DNA from: Kryptolebias marmoratus
Taxonomy: Eukaryota; Chordata; Actinopteri; Cyprinodontiformes; Rivulidae
NCBI RefSeq assembly: GCF_001649575.2
Contig: NC_051446.1
Coordinates: forward strand, 23,314,306-23,378,305
Direction of reading: 5' to 3'
Length of the DNA: 64,000 nt
The notes under the pieces are model-generated. The model was not told where the DNA came from. It was given only the letters and a program-made list of their open reading frames with translations, and did not search any database. A program made the position numbers and the translations under genes. Position 1 is the first letter of the stretch; each line of letters starts with the position of its first letter. Positions 13,801 through 27,783 of the stretch are shown here, in pieces.

Positions 13801-16800
13801 GGTGGCCATCTCCAGGATGCACATCCCCAAGGCGTAGACGTCCACGGCTTCGTCGTACTTCTCCTCGTACATCTCTGGGGCCATGAACTCGGGCGTTCCT
13901 GTCAGGGTTTACGGGCCCGAAAAAAAGTTGAGTTCGTTATTAACGCTGACTGGAGGACGCCGTAAAACAACGCACAGAGGACTAAAATCTAACTTTAATT
14001 TATAAAAAACAAGCTAAACCTGAATGGACAACTGGTAGTATTAAAATATACAAGTAAATAACTATTTAATAGTCCAAAATAAACATATTTTCACAATTTG
14101 ATGTAATCAGAATAAGGTGACCGATATAAAAGTCAGATAGAAGAAAATATGTGACTATTCAACTGCTGAAAACGCCATTTTGATGACCAGCTGCTACGTT
14201 TTTCCACAGCTTTGGTGTCAGACAGTTGCTTAAAAAGGCTATTTTTAAATTAAAATAACACATTAAGTAATCTGTAAAATTAAAACAAACATAATAATGA
14301 GCTGAATATGTTCTATGGTATGAAATAAACCTCGTACGGAGTGTCACTTATAGAGTCGTCAAACATTAAAACACAAAATCATCTAAGTAATATATCATTT
14401 GGAGCAATTAAATTTTATGTGCTAAATCAATTATGCAATAAAAACAAAAGTCCACACACAAATTAGGCAAAGTTTCTTGATAAAAACATATTTTTCCCCC
14501 AGTTTACAAACTAGTTAGCTTAAATCTTTAGTGCTAGTCTGTTAGCATGTTGCTACATGCTAATTAGCAACAATTGTGATTAGCTGAGACCATCAACGTA
14601 AATAAAAATGGACGAAGTGACTCCATTCCCTGCCCTTGTCCAAGATAAAACTAAAATGTCAGATTTTTGGGCGCCGCCGGGTTGTGAGTCTGCGCGCTCG
14701 GGACGCTGCGCTGTAGCAAAAGTCCCGCCTCCATATCCTCCCAGCTCGCTAATAGGCTGAGAGCTTGTCAATCACAGACGAACATGACGCTTCTGTTTGA
14801 GCCTCAAATAACTAAAAATAAATGTATAATAAAAAAATACACATTTTAACAAAAAGGAAGAAGGTAAGAACAGCTTGAATCAACAAAAATCAACACCTAA
14901 AAGAAAAGATTGAACAATAAAAACATAAAACAATGTTTACATGAAGGGGCGGGACCTAAAAACTGAACTTCAGCCAGCCACTAGGGGGCACTCGTCCCGT
15001 GTGGCTTCAACTTCCAGCTTCTGGTTCTGTCTCTAGTTATAAAACATCTCGATGCTAACAACTGGTTAGCCTAAATCTTTACCACAGCATGGTGCTGCTA
15101 GTCTGTTAGCATGTTGCTACTTGCTAATTAACAACAATCAGGTTTAGCTGAGATCATCTGGAATATCTTTATTGTTTGTGAATCTGTACTCACAGAATCT
15201 CTTTATGTTTTGGGGTATATTAGCAGCTCCACATAGGCTTACAAACATGGCTGCCGCTGCAAAACTGTCAATCTCCTTAAAATGTTGCTTTTCTTTTAGT
15301 AGAAGCACATAAATTTAAAAAAATAAAAGCTGCAGAGACTTGTGATCCTGATTTTTGCTGGCTGAAGACCACAAAGATTACTATTATTCATTTAACAAAA
15401 AGAAAACACATCAGATATTATTATTTTTCATCCGTTTATGAGCAAATCGTTTTATCTCGTTGTAACAGTTAAGCGTTCGGTAATGATTTTAAAAGTTAAT
15501 CTGATTTCTGCACCACTTGGTGTTTCATGACCCCAACTTTAAAAACTGCTGGCTTAGAGACGGGCTCATTAAAAAATAAAACATTAAAAGCTCTGAAAGG
15601 AAGAAGACGTTTCTTTCAAGTGATCAGAACACTACAGAGTACGACGCCTTTAAACATGCTGCTGGTCAGACATCTTTCTTCTCGTTCCCTCTGAATGTCG
15701 ACAATAACGGGTTTCATTCTAACTTGTTGGATTAAATTCATTTTCCACTCAGTGCAAGAACCAACGAGTCATTACGCCGCATCTCATGCCTGGCATCGTA
15801 TAAACGCACATGATGGTTGAGGCGATTTCCAGCTAAATTAAAGGCCATTTGAGTAATCGGCTTTTTCTTTTTTTTTCCTACACAACGTTAAACAGGGCCT
15901 CTCTGGTCTCTTCAGTAAGAAAAAAAAGCTGAATACGTAAAGCAAGGAGCATTTGTGTGAGTTTCCAGTAATTATAAACTAACGTTTAAGTCGAAAACGT
16001 GTCCTCGATGTGAGATATTACCTACCTATGACACTTTTAGCAAAAGAGGCACTTTTGAGGGTGGCCAGTCCCAGATCTCCGATCTTCACGGAGCCGGTGG
16101 GGCCGGTGATAAAGATGTTGTCGCACTTGAGGTCGCGGTGGATGATGGGAGGGGTGCGCGTGTGCAGGAAGTGAAGCCCCTTAAGGATCTGACGGCTCCA
16201 GCGCTGCAGCAGCTTCAGCTTCATCTCCTTGAACCTCTTCAGGTACCTGAAGGACAGAAGGAGAAGTTCAACACGTCGGTCTAAACCAGGGGTGTCCAAT
16301 CCTGGTCCTGGAGGGCCGCTGTCCTGCAGGTTTTAGATGTCTCTCTGCTCTGAATGAGTGATTAACAGGCTTCTGCAGAACTCAAAGACCTGCTGAAGAG
16401 CAGAGAAACATCTAAAACCTGCAGGATGGTGTCTCTCCAGGACCAGGACTGGACACCGCTGGTCTAAACAAACCGCAACGCAGCGAAGAAGAGGAAGTTT
16501 AAACGTAAAACGACTCTCCGGTTTCGTTTTTTACTCCACTTTTCTCTACTTTAAAAGCAGAAGACAAGATATTGAACACCCTGTTTGGCATTAAAGCGTC
16601 TGCCATCCGAAACCCGAGGAGTGAGAGCAAAACGGCGCCGAAACTCACGTCTTCAGAGTGCCGGAGGTCATGAGCTCAGTGACGAGGATGATGCACTTGT
16701 GGCCCTTCATCGTCGACTTCCAGGAGTCGTGGAAGCGTACGATGTTCGGGTGCTGGAGGCCTTTTAACATCTCCACTTCCTCGCTGAAGCGCTGCCGCTC

Positions 16801-19800
16801 TGCTTTGGTCAGCTTCCGCGTCTGCAGGAAAAGGAAAATGTAACGTTAAATATGATGACATCTTCTCGGGGTTAGTCCCCGTTTCGTTTTTGGATTGTGT
16901 AATTTTATATTTTTTAAAATATTTAATTTAATTTACAAATATTTTCTCCTTAGAAACACGTGGAGATTTCTTCAATTTCTTCATAAAATTGTTCTCAGCA
17001 AACTGGCTCAATGTTTGTCTTCTTCTGCTACTTTTAGCTTTTAGCTACCGTTCTGCTACTTTTAGTGGTAAGCTAGCCTTTTGCTGCATTTAGCTTTTTG
17101 CAAACCTTTACAGTTTTAAATTTCTAGATAGCCTTCTGAAACTTTTAGCTTGTAGCTATTGTTCTGCTACTTCGCTTTTAGCTAGCATTTTGATACTTTT
17201 AGCTTTTAGCTAGCCTTTCACTACTATTAGTTGGCTTTTTGCTACTTTTACCAAACTATTTGCAGGCTTTAGCTAGGCTTTTTCCACTTTCAGCTACTAC
17301 TATGCTATTTTTACCATTTAGTCAGTATTTTGCTCCTTTTAGCTATCCCTTTTACATTTAGCTTTAAGCTACCATTCTGCAGTTTTTAGCTACTTTCAGC
17401 ATCTAGCTACTTTTCTGCTACTTTACCCACCATTCTGCTTTTTTTAGCTAGTAGTTACCATTCAACCTTAGCTTTTAGCTAGCCTTTGCTACTTGTAGCT
17501 TCTATAGCCTTTTGATGCTTTTAGTTAGCCTTTTGCTATTTTTAGCTCTTAGGTACCCTTTCACCACTTTAGTTTCTAGTTTGCTGCTTTACCTACCATT
17601 CTGCTGCTTCAGTTTTTAGCTAAAGTTTTGCAGCATTTAGTTTTAGCTACTGTGCTGCTAATATTAGCTTTTAGCTCGTGCTCTGCTTCTTTAAACGTCT
17701 TTAGCAGTTTTCAGCGAAGTCTTTCGGCGCTCGGGTTTCTGCAGTTTTGTAGAAAATGTTGTTTATTTCAGATCTGAAGTTTGTTAAACTTCTTTTCTTA
17801 AACCTGTGTGAGTAAAAGGAAACGATCAGCGAACGTTTGAACGCTCCACAGCTGGTGACCACATGAACCTTGACGCGCGTGTGTGTGTGTGTGGGGGGGG
17901 GGGGGGTTGTCAATCATAAAAAAGTAGGTTAGAAGGTTTAAAATGCTCCGCTCCTCTCGGCTACAAACACAGCAAACAAAAACAACCAAACCAATCTGAT
18001 AAATCATCTCTACTTCTCTAATGAGCTCCCCGTCAGAAGTTCCTCCATCTCCTCGACTCCGCCTCCAACTCAGATTTATAACCTTATTTATGGTCCAATA
18101 AGGGGAGCTGCGACTAATTTATGGAAGAGATTTCCAAACATGTAAAACTGAACTCCAATCAAGTCGGACCAACAAAGACATTTTTGTGCTTCCTGCAGGA
18201 TGAATGAGCTGATTTAGCTTCTGGTGGAGAAACTCGGCCTGGGAGACTCCGGGACCATGAATCCAGCATTGACAGATTTCTTGGGAAGAAAGAAGAAGGA
18301 AGGTCTCCATATGTTCGTGCTTACAATCAGCTTTTAGCTACGTGTTCTCCTTCCTTTCTGCTCTTTCCTCGCATGTTTAGCAACACCGATGCTAATCAAA
18401 CCAAAGAACGAGATCCCGTGACGGAAAACGCCTTTCACCTGCGTCAGTCACCCGTCAGGAACTCCAGCCCGAGGCTCTCTGCGTAAAGAGGCGACCTCTG
18501 ACCCCATGGATTACATTTAGGTCAACATCAGTTTATGACGCCGACGCAGACCTTCTCCCTCACATGGAGAACCTTTCTCAGAAAAACTGAATGATTAGCA
18601 AAAACAAACAAAAAAAAGACTAAATATCTAAAGTTAACGGTGAAAAGTAATGATGGTAGCAGGGTTTTTAAAAAAGTGATAAATTTACACAAATTTAGAT
18701 GTCTGATTTATGAACACTGAGGTTTACAGCTGCCATAGATCAATCCGCCTTAAAAAAACAGGAAGCACGTCGAACATGGCATAAACCTCGACGACTGTGA
18801 GCAGTTTACTCGTCTGTGAGTCACTGGGTTTGTGGCACCGATGTGCGTCTGGATATTTGTGTATCTAAGCACGACAACATCAGACCCCTGTGTGGGGAGC
18901 TTTGTCTCCTGCGGACAGACGCCGGCGCAAAGAAGTTACAACATTTCGCAGCTCGGAGCGCCGGAGCATTCTCCGCGGCGTGGAGTCCTGCCAGCGGGAA
19001 GCCCTGGCACTCGGAAAACCACAAAACACTACGGCTTACTAAAACATCCAGATCAGAACTTCCTGGAAAAACCAAAAAAAACCCTCGCTGTGGCAACCGC
19101 TGGGAAACGGTGTTCCTAAAGCTGAAGCTTCAGTCGGAACATCTTCAAAATCAGCCGAAATTCACCGAAAAATAATCAAAAAATGAGACAAAATGCATTT
19201 TCCAGAGAGTTGTTGAAGCTAAAAGAGGCAGAACAGCTGAAAGTTAAAAGCAGCAGGTTGCTAGCTAAAGATGGAAGAACTGAAATGATAGCTAAAAGTA
19301 GAAAAACAGCAGCTAGAAGCTAAAAGTACGAAACAGCAGCTAGAAGCTAAAAGTAGAAAAACAGCAGCTAGAAGCTAAAAGTACGAAACAGCAGCTAGAA
19401 GCTAAAAGTACGAAACAGCAGCTAGAAGCTAAAAGTACGAAATAGCAGCTAGAAGCTAAAAGTAGAAAAACAGCAGCTAGATGCTAAAAGTAGAAAAACA
19501 GCAGCTAGAATCTAAAAGTAGAAAAACAGCATCTAGAAGCTAAAAGTATGAAACAGCAACTAGATGCTAAAAGTAGCACAAAGTAAGCTAAAACAAAAAG
19601 CAGCAAAAGGTTAGCTCAAAGCTAAGGTCAGCTAAAAGTAGCAAAAAAGATAGCTAAAACTAGTAAATGCTAACAAGAAAGAAAAAACCCTTTTATATAG
19701 CTTTAAATAAGATTAGAAAATGGCTAGATAAAAGCTAAAAGTAGTAAAAGGAAAGCTAAAAGCTAACAGTAACAAAAGGCTAAAGGCTAAAAGTAGCAGA

Positions 19801-22800
19801 AGAAGTCAATAATGGAGAAAGTATGCAAAGAGAACTATGTTTTTCAAGGAACTGAAGAGCTCTCCGTGTATTTATTTGTAAATAAAGTTAATTATTCGAG
19901 ATTCCAGAAGGCAGAGCAGCCATCTCCCGAAGGAGCTGAAGGTTTCCAGAGACAAGCAGCTAAAATAGGTTGCAAAAAAGAAAAAGAAAAACAATAGCGT
20001 GAATGCTGAATCAGCGTTGAAACGATTGAGCACAGATGGAAACAGGAAACAGTTTGTCGACATCGTGATGCAGTCATATGATGCTGAAATTACACACATT
20101 CAAACCATAACTAACAGCAGAAATGGAGGCTTTTCAAACGACGAATAATCAGAATATAATACTTCAGCTCGCCTCGGATGCCAATCTTGCTTTATTTGGA
20201 CGTCATAAAAAAAGAAACATCATCCAAAGCCTCAAATGTTTCCATGGAATAATAATCCGAACGTATCAGTCTTCAGATGTAAACACCGAGATTGAAGACC
20301 ATCTCGATACTGAAAGATGATATTTCACTAACAGACATCCGCCCTCACCTAACGGTGGCAGAAGATGAAAACGGTGGAGGAGGAGGGAACCGAAGAAACA
20401 AACGCCCCTTTTCCACCAGTGCGCGTACAGGACGGTTCCACGCCTTTTCCATTACCCAGGATTCATGGAACCGTCCCCCTTTTTAGGACCAACTCCGTCG
20501 AGGTTCCTAGCGTGCCGTACTGGCCTGAAAATGCGACGTCGGAGCACTGTCGGTCACTGATTGGTTAGGGGGTGGAGTCACTGGTGGCGTCCGAACGAAC
20601 AGAGTTCTGGTGTCACGGATTTAGAACGCCTGGACGGGGGTTTGTGTAACAACCAGTCAGTGTGGACAGAATGTGGTATCTGTACGGAAAATAAAAAATA
20701 AAAATAGTGAAAAAGTAGGGCAAGAGAAAAAAGCTGTTCCCTTCATGCTACTTATAGCCTGCAGGTATGTGCAGTAAGGGTCGGACAGCTTTACATTTCC
20801 TCCAGTTTTGACAGTATTTGTACAATAATGAGCAAAAATAACAATTTAACTGAATGGTTTAAAGCTTATTTTATCATTATGATACAGTTTGTTTATGATT
20901 GCTCTTTTAATCAACATTAGACAAACTTTTTTTATCTACCTGTGTTTGTATTTTTGTGTTTCCAGTGGCTTAATTTGGTCCTGTTTCCTTATAAATTACT
21001 GCTCTTGTGCATTGCCTGTGTCCAATAAATCAACATTTGTAATATATTTTGGAAAATATAGTCCCGACTGATTGGACTTTAAAGTCAAATGGCATTTTTT
21101 AAAGATCTCATTGTTCCATATTTCTCAAACTGAGCTCTTCGCTGTCAGACTGAAGGTTTACTTGTGGTTCCTAGAGTCTCTAAAAGTAAAACAGGATATC
21201 AGGCGACTCTCTTGTGGAACCAACTAATAGTTTTTTGTCCATGAGGGTGTCTACTTTTAAGACCAGGCTTAAAATTTTCCTTTTTGATGAATCCTATAGT
21301 TAGGGTTGGTTTGGGTTCCCTTAGATCTGCTGCTGTCTTTATGATCTCTACTGTGTTTTTATTTGTCTTTCTTCCCATAGAAACTCCACCTGGACCTGTC
21401 CTCCAGCGTTTGTCTCTTTCCTGTCCACTCAAACCCTCAGCCAGTCGAGGCAGATGGCCGCCCGGTCCTGGTTCTGGTTCTGGTTCTGCTGGAGGTTTCT
21501 TCCTGTTAAAAGGGAGTCTTTCCTTCCCACTGTCGCCTCCGTGCTGCTCGGGATGGAAAAGATTTGACCCAATCTGTTGGCTTCCTTAGATAACTTTTAC
21601 TAACTGTTATTTCAGAATCATTATAAGAAGAATTTACTGTAACTGGGAGTAAATCCCTTTTATTGTGTCCTTATTTATACAGCGTAGCGCACATTTATTA
21701 TTATAATTTCCACCCTCTCCGCTCTGTCCCACTCACTTCTAGTCCATTTCTTCCCTCTAATTTTGTAAATCTTTAAAAAAAAAAGGTTAATTTAATAAAC
21801 AGTAACCCTAACCCCTACATACTATAGTTTTAATAGATTTTACACAAATAAAACCAAGTTTTAGTATTCATGTGACCGAAATATTCAATATATTCATGTT
21901 TTTGTTGGGGGAGGCGGAACGTAAGGCTTTATGATGAGACAGTTGGCCAAATGTGACCATTTTCTTTAAATTTTGCACCGTTTTGAGCTGTTGTTTAAAA
22001 ATAAATAAAAAAGGGGGGGCTTTTTTGTGGAGTAAAGTAAACCATCCAGTTACAAAGATAATAAATATCCAGTAAAAGGCTGCGTATCCAACCATCTGCC
22101 TCGGCTCGTGTTTGATGCCCTTCAGGAACCAAAAACCTGGTTTTCCCTCCCCCCCTCTTCCTGTCGTCCACTTATTTTTGAAAGTGCCGTAACTCAAGTG
22201 TCACACACGTTGGCGGAGCGGAGGAGATGAAGACCAGAGTTCACCGAGGCCTCTTATTGACACGAGAGCGCTCAGACTGTCAATCACGAGCTCTGACGAG
22301 CGGCTGGGATTGAGGTCAGAATCGAGGTGAGGAGGAGGAGGAGGAGGATGGGGGGGGGGGGGTGACCTCACAGCTGCAGCGCTGACATGCCTGCCATGAC
22401 TGACACATGCTGTGTATAAACACTTACACGAAGCACAGTGTCGCCTTCAGATGTTTGCAGGTGAAAACTGAGGCGGCAGTGTGCTCATTCCAAGAAAAAC
22501 CTGACAAGCTCCGTAAATGGAGCGGGGCAGAGGGAGGTTAGCCATTAATCTCATAAGGCCTGAGGAGTCAAACCGAGGCTCCGGCTGCTGCTCCCGCTCC
22601 AAGAATCCGACCCGACCTGCAGCACTAATGTTCTGTATGCATCATTTAGTTTGTTGTGTGGAAGCCGACTCAGCATTTACGATATAGTTTTACTGCTCTT
22701 TGTTTACTTTCCTCAACATTGTTTCCAACCTGACGTCTTCTGCTGACTTTGTTCTTACAGCAAAACATTCGGCTCATCCTGGAGATGGGTGGTCGGACTT

Positions 22801-25800
22801 AGTTTTTTTTATTACTTTTGTACTTTTCTAAATATTTAACTTTACTTACAAATATAATCTCCATAGAAACTGAAATCTGCTTCAACAAACTGGCTCCATT
22901 TTTGTTTTCTTATGCTACTGTTTGCCACCTTTCTTTCTGCTACTTTTAGCTCTTACTTTCCTTTTCACTACTTTAGGTTTTAGCTAATATTCTCCAACTT
23001 TGAGCTTGTAGCTAGCCTTTTAGCATGTTACTTTTAGCTTGCATTTTGCCCCTTTTAGCTAGCCTTTAGCCATTTTTAGTTTTTTTTGCTACCATTTAGA
23101 TATGTTTACTTTATTCTGTGTTAACTTTTCGCTTGCTTTTCACCTTTTTGATACTTTTAGCTCGTGTTTTGACACCTTTATCTAGTCTTTTCCTACTTTT
23201 AGCTGACTTTCTGCTACTCTGAGCTGCTATGTTAGTTTTAGTTTGATATCACTATCTTCAGCCAGTGTTTTGCCTCTTTTATCTTTAAGCTGGTGTTCTA
23301 CTCATGTTAGCTTTAAGAACTCAAATTCAGCTCGTTTAGCGCTCAACATCACGCTGAATTTTCACAGATTTTGAACTTTCTCTGAAGGCGGACCATTTAT
23401 ACATTTACATCAGCTGAAACAGCGCTGTCGGCGAGCTCAGGGAGCTCTTTTTGTCTGCTTACGTTGGTATTTTTAACACGTCTCAGCCTGTCTGCTGTTT
23501 GCTTTTAGTAACTCATTAAAACCTTTAACCGTGTCCTATAATTGCTGCGCATTTATAGCACCGACCTCCTCCCCCGTCGAGTTCCTCCTCCTCAATAATC
23601 CTTTCGAGCCAAGCTTCGAGTTGCACAATAACAGAAACTGATAACAGCACGTCTTATTTATCTCTAGCTGTAGTTTTTATTGTTACAGTTTGTGTAAACA
23701 ACTGTTCCTTATAATAGTTACATTCGCCACAATATATTAAAAAAAAGGCTAAAACTGCTGAGTTATCTGATGTTTCAGCGATTCCCCCCCCAGGAATGAT
23801 CACAAACTAGAACAACGTCGCTTTGCTGCAATAATTCGACTATTAGTTTGACCCGGGACACCTTTCAGCTGGCGTCTGAGCGGTCTCAGGTCAAAGTAAA
23901 CACAGATGAGGGGGGGTTGGGTGGGNTGGGGGGTGGGGGTTGGGGGGGGGCGTTTTATCCTTGCAAAGAGCATTTGAGGATAGGAGCATAAAAGGAACAA
24001 ACACCGTGTCCTGCTCAGGAAACCCGGTGAACCGCAGCAGGATCACAAGAGGCCTGAAGGACACGGTTTGGAGGAGGAACGCTCGGCGCCATTCGCTGCG
24101 CGAGCCGGTGTTTTTCTGCCGCAGCACCGATCGATAAGAAGCTGAACGTCTTCGTGGAGCCGGGGGGAGTCTGAAACCGATCAGCAAACACGTGTCACAT
24201 GAGGATCTTCCACTTGTGCAAATAAACAACAACTATAATTAGCAGCTTTAGATTAAAAGCCATCAATAAAACCGTGTTTAACAAGCAGTCACGTTCCGTT
24301 ATAATCAAGGACCAAAAGAAACCGGTGCGCCCCTGAACCTCATCTGGTAACAATCATAACATCTTCAGGACTGGAAACCCTTCTGATCAGAGAGGCATTT
24401 TGTTGCTAATTAATGAAAAAATAAAGCTAAAAACATTTAATCTCGGTCAAATCTTCAATTGGGAGGCTTTAGGAGCAGCTTTTATCATCACAAGAACGAA
24501 CAGAAAGTCTTGAACTCCAATTATAAAAATGCTTTCAGTTTCAATCAGCAGTTTCACTTGATGTGAGCTGAAAAACTCCACAGCTTTGATTATTTGAAGT
24601 TGTTTCAGATAACTGTAAGCTGCAGTTTACGCAGCTCAGGCCTCGGCAGGTTCATGACAACGCACACAAATCTGATTTAAAGGCACGTCCCCTCCGGGTG
24701 GATTATGTCAACTGTTGGCTTCTTGAAAACCTTCAGAAAAAAATAAAAAAATAAAACCCATCTGAAAGGGCCTTTTCAGGAATTGTTCTGGGCTATTGGT
24801 GCAAAACGTTCCCACCCTTTTTAAATTACAGTTTTTTAAAAAAGTGAACACTTTCAGACTTGCGTGCACACTTTTTACAGGAACGAGAGGAGAACGTAAC
24901 AAATAAAACTACTTTCTTATAAACAAAATCTGCCAAAACAGTTTTCTAAAAGCAGCTTTGCTCCGACTGAAACACGTCTTATAGGTGATGGATTATTCTG
25001 GATCCTTGAATCCAAACTTTTCTTCTTCTGCTCCAGAACAGTCACATCATCGATATAACATCAACAATCATTAGATTTAATTTAGACATTTATAACCTCA
25101 CTCTCTTCCAACCACTATGGCAGCAAATATGTCATTTTTTAATGTAACTGTTTGGTTTTGTGATCTGATTTTTTTCTGCAGACTTTGGGCTATTTTAGCT
25201 ATTTATACATCAAAAACATTCAGCTCGTTTAGGAGATGGGTGCTCTAACTTTTGGAGGCTTTTTGTAACTTTTATGCTTTTCAAAGTATTTGACTTTATT
25301 TACAAATACTTTCCTAATAATGACCTGAGATTCTTCTTCTCTTTGAAACCTGCATTATCATACCGGCTCTGTTTCTGTCTTCTTCTGCTGCTTTTAGCTT
25401 TTAGCTACCATTCTGCTTTTCAGCTCTTACTAGCCTTTTGTTACATTTAGCTTACATTTAGCTTTAACCTAGCTACTTACTACTTGTAGTCATTTGCTGC
25501 TTTTAGCTTCAGTTCTCTTTGTTCATTCAACCCAACTTTGGGTTGCCAGGTTGTAAAAGAAACAATGAAAATCTTATCTCATTTTATCTGAGCGCTAAAG
25601 CTGAGGCTCTGTTACTTTAAGTTTGCACGTTACGTTGAGCTTTGTAGGAAATGAGCTCAGAGTAAAACCTTTTAAAGTTTGTTCTGGCTCCGGGCTGGGA
25701 GAGGAGTCGGCAGCCGGGAAGCTTTTTTTAATTACGTTTCTGAAGTCAAAGGGAGTAAAATCCTCACCTAAAGTCCCCGCTTTGAGGGAAGAGTTGCATC

Positions 25801-27749
25801 GTTGTTTTATTTACGCCACAAAATGAATCATTTCTTTGTTTCTGTAAACGTTTGACTAACTCAAACTTGTAAAAATCTGCTGGGTACAGATTGTATTTTT
25901 TGGTTGCAGGAGGGGAAGCAGCATTGTGTTACTCCGTGCTATCGAGAGCCGGCGGCAACCAGGACCGGATAGAGTCTACGAGCCGACAGCGTTCAGGTGG
26001 AGGCCGTGTCACACGAAGGGAGGAGCATGAAACATTTACGAACCCACACGAGAGCGTGTGACGAAAACTGAGAGGAGAAGAAAAAAGGTGAGAACCAAGT
26101 TTAGAAACCGACCCCGAAAAATATAAACGTGAACTAAAACGGCTTCGTTTACTTCGAAGGTGGAGAGGAAAACACAAGTTTATCTTCTTTTTTTAATTTG
26201 TTGACAGAGAAAACATAACAGTGTTTGTCCTGGAAGGCAAATATTGGCCAATTCATCCCAGGACTCGCAACTTAGAGCACATTTATTCCCTCACACACAC
26301 ACACACACATGCGGCCGGTTCAGATAGGACCAGACGTAACCACCCCCTCACCAACCACAGCGATTAGCTCGTTCAGGAAGCTGCAGGGCGACCATGTTTC
26401 CACCGAACAAATGGCTTCACAGACACCAGAGAGACGATACTATCCAAAGTTCAGAGGTTAAATGTTTCCTCTAAAGACCAAAAGTGAGATAAAGGTGAAC
26501 GAATCTTCAGCTTCTTTTAAAAAAAAGAGGCGGTTTTAAGACTAAGAACCAGTTTATTGCAGTAAAACGGGCATCAACGTGTCAGCAAAGACTGTTTACT
26601 TCAGTGGCGGGCGATAATGTAACCTGAGTTTGGACGAAACTCTCAGGAAGCTGAACGTCTGCAACCGCTCACCTTCAGGAGTCGACCCAAAACAAGATGG
26701 CCGCCACAGATAACGAGCTAAAATCCGGCGTGGTAGTAGCTGAGAGTCGTTCCTGACAATCCGAGCTCTAACAGATTAAAAGATTTCACAAAAAGTTTGT
26801 CTTTTTTTTTTTTAAACAAAACTCAAACTCTGGTGTGAAAAAAGGCAGGAGCGCAAAACCTTTCATCTTTAATATATTAATATAATTTTATTTATTATTA
26901 AAACAGCTCATTTTAAAAGAGTTTAGCATTTCTGCCTTCTTCTTCTCTATCAAATAAGCCTGAATGAATAAATAAATTTCATTAAAATGTCTGAAACATT
27001 ACAGTCCAGGTAAACTCCCTTTAAGAGTTTATCCAATCTGCACAGATTTGTTCAGCTGTTCCAAGATGCATTTAGAAAGTTGCCGATGTTTCAAACAGAA
27101 ACGTTGCCTTTTTATGAGGAACAGGTTAAGCAACATAACTGGACGATAATAGAGGGCCGAGCCTTTTAGAAGTAGAGATGCTGGGAAGTTCACCATCCGG
27201 CTGCGGCGAGGAACAGACGCTAAAATCTGAGCTGCCGCCTGTGAGCCCGGGTCAGATGGGCCGTTCTCAGCACTCGGCTCAAAATCAAACTTCTATAATC
27301 ATATTAGCCTCATGGACGTCTTTGAAGGCATCATTAATGTGTTATAAACTGTATATGTTTCTACAGGCCCGGATGTATGATTTCACTAAGTGTATGCAGG
27401 TCAGTACAGATGTATATATGGGTGTATGTATGTAAATGTGTATTGGTGTACGTATATGTGAATATGTATATATCTAGGTGTACAAATGTGTCTGTGTGTA
27501 TATGTAGTACTTTCATTTGGCTGAGGAAATATTACTATAATAATATTTTATTTTGTCAGCAAGGACATTGGAAATTTAGAATAATATGACAAATTCCAGC
27601 TGGAAAAGGGGTATGATTATATAAGTTATACTTCTTCATACTCCTTTTCAGACTCATAATCACCGATGTGAAGTGTCTTCAAGAAAGTTACAATGTACTA
27701 TGTGTTTATATTACACTATCGGTGAAAGGTTTGTCTGAAATAAATTATT

Positions 27750-27783
<34 letters not shown>

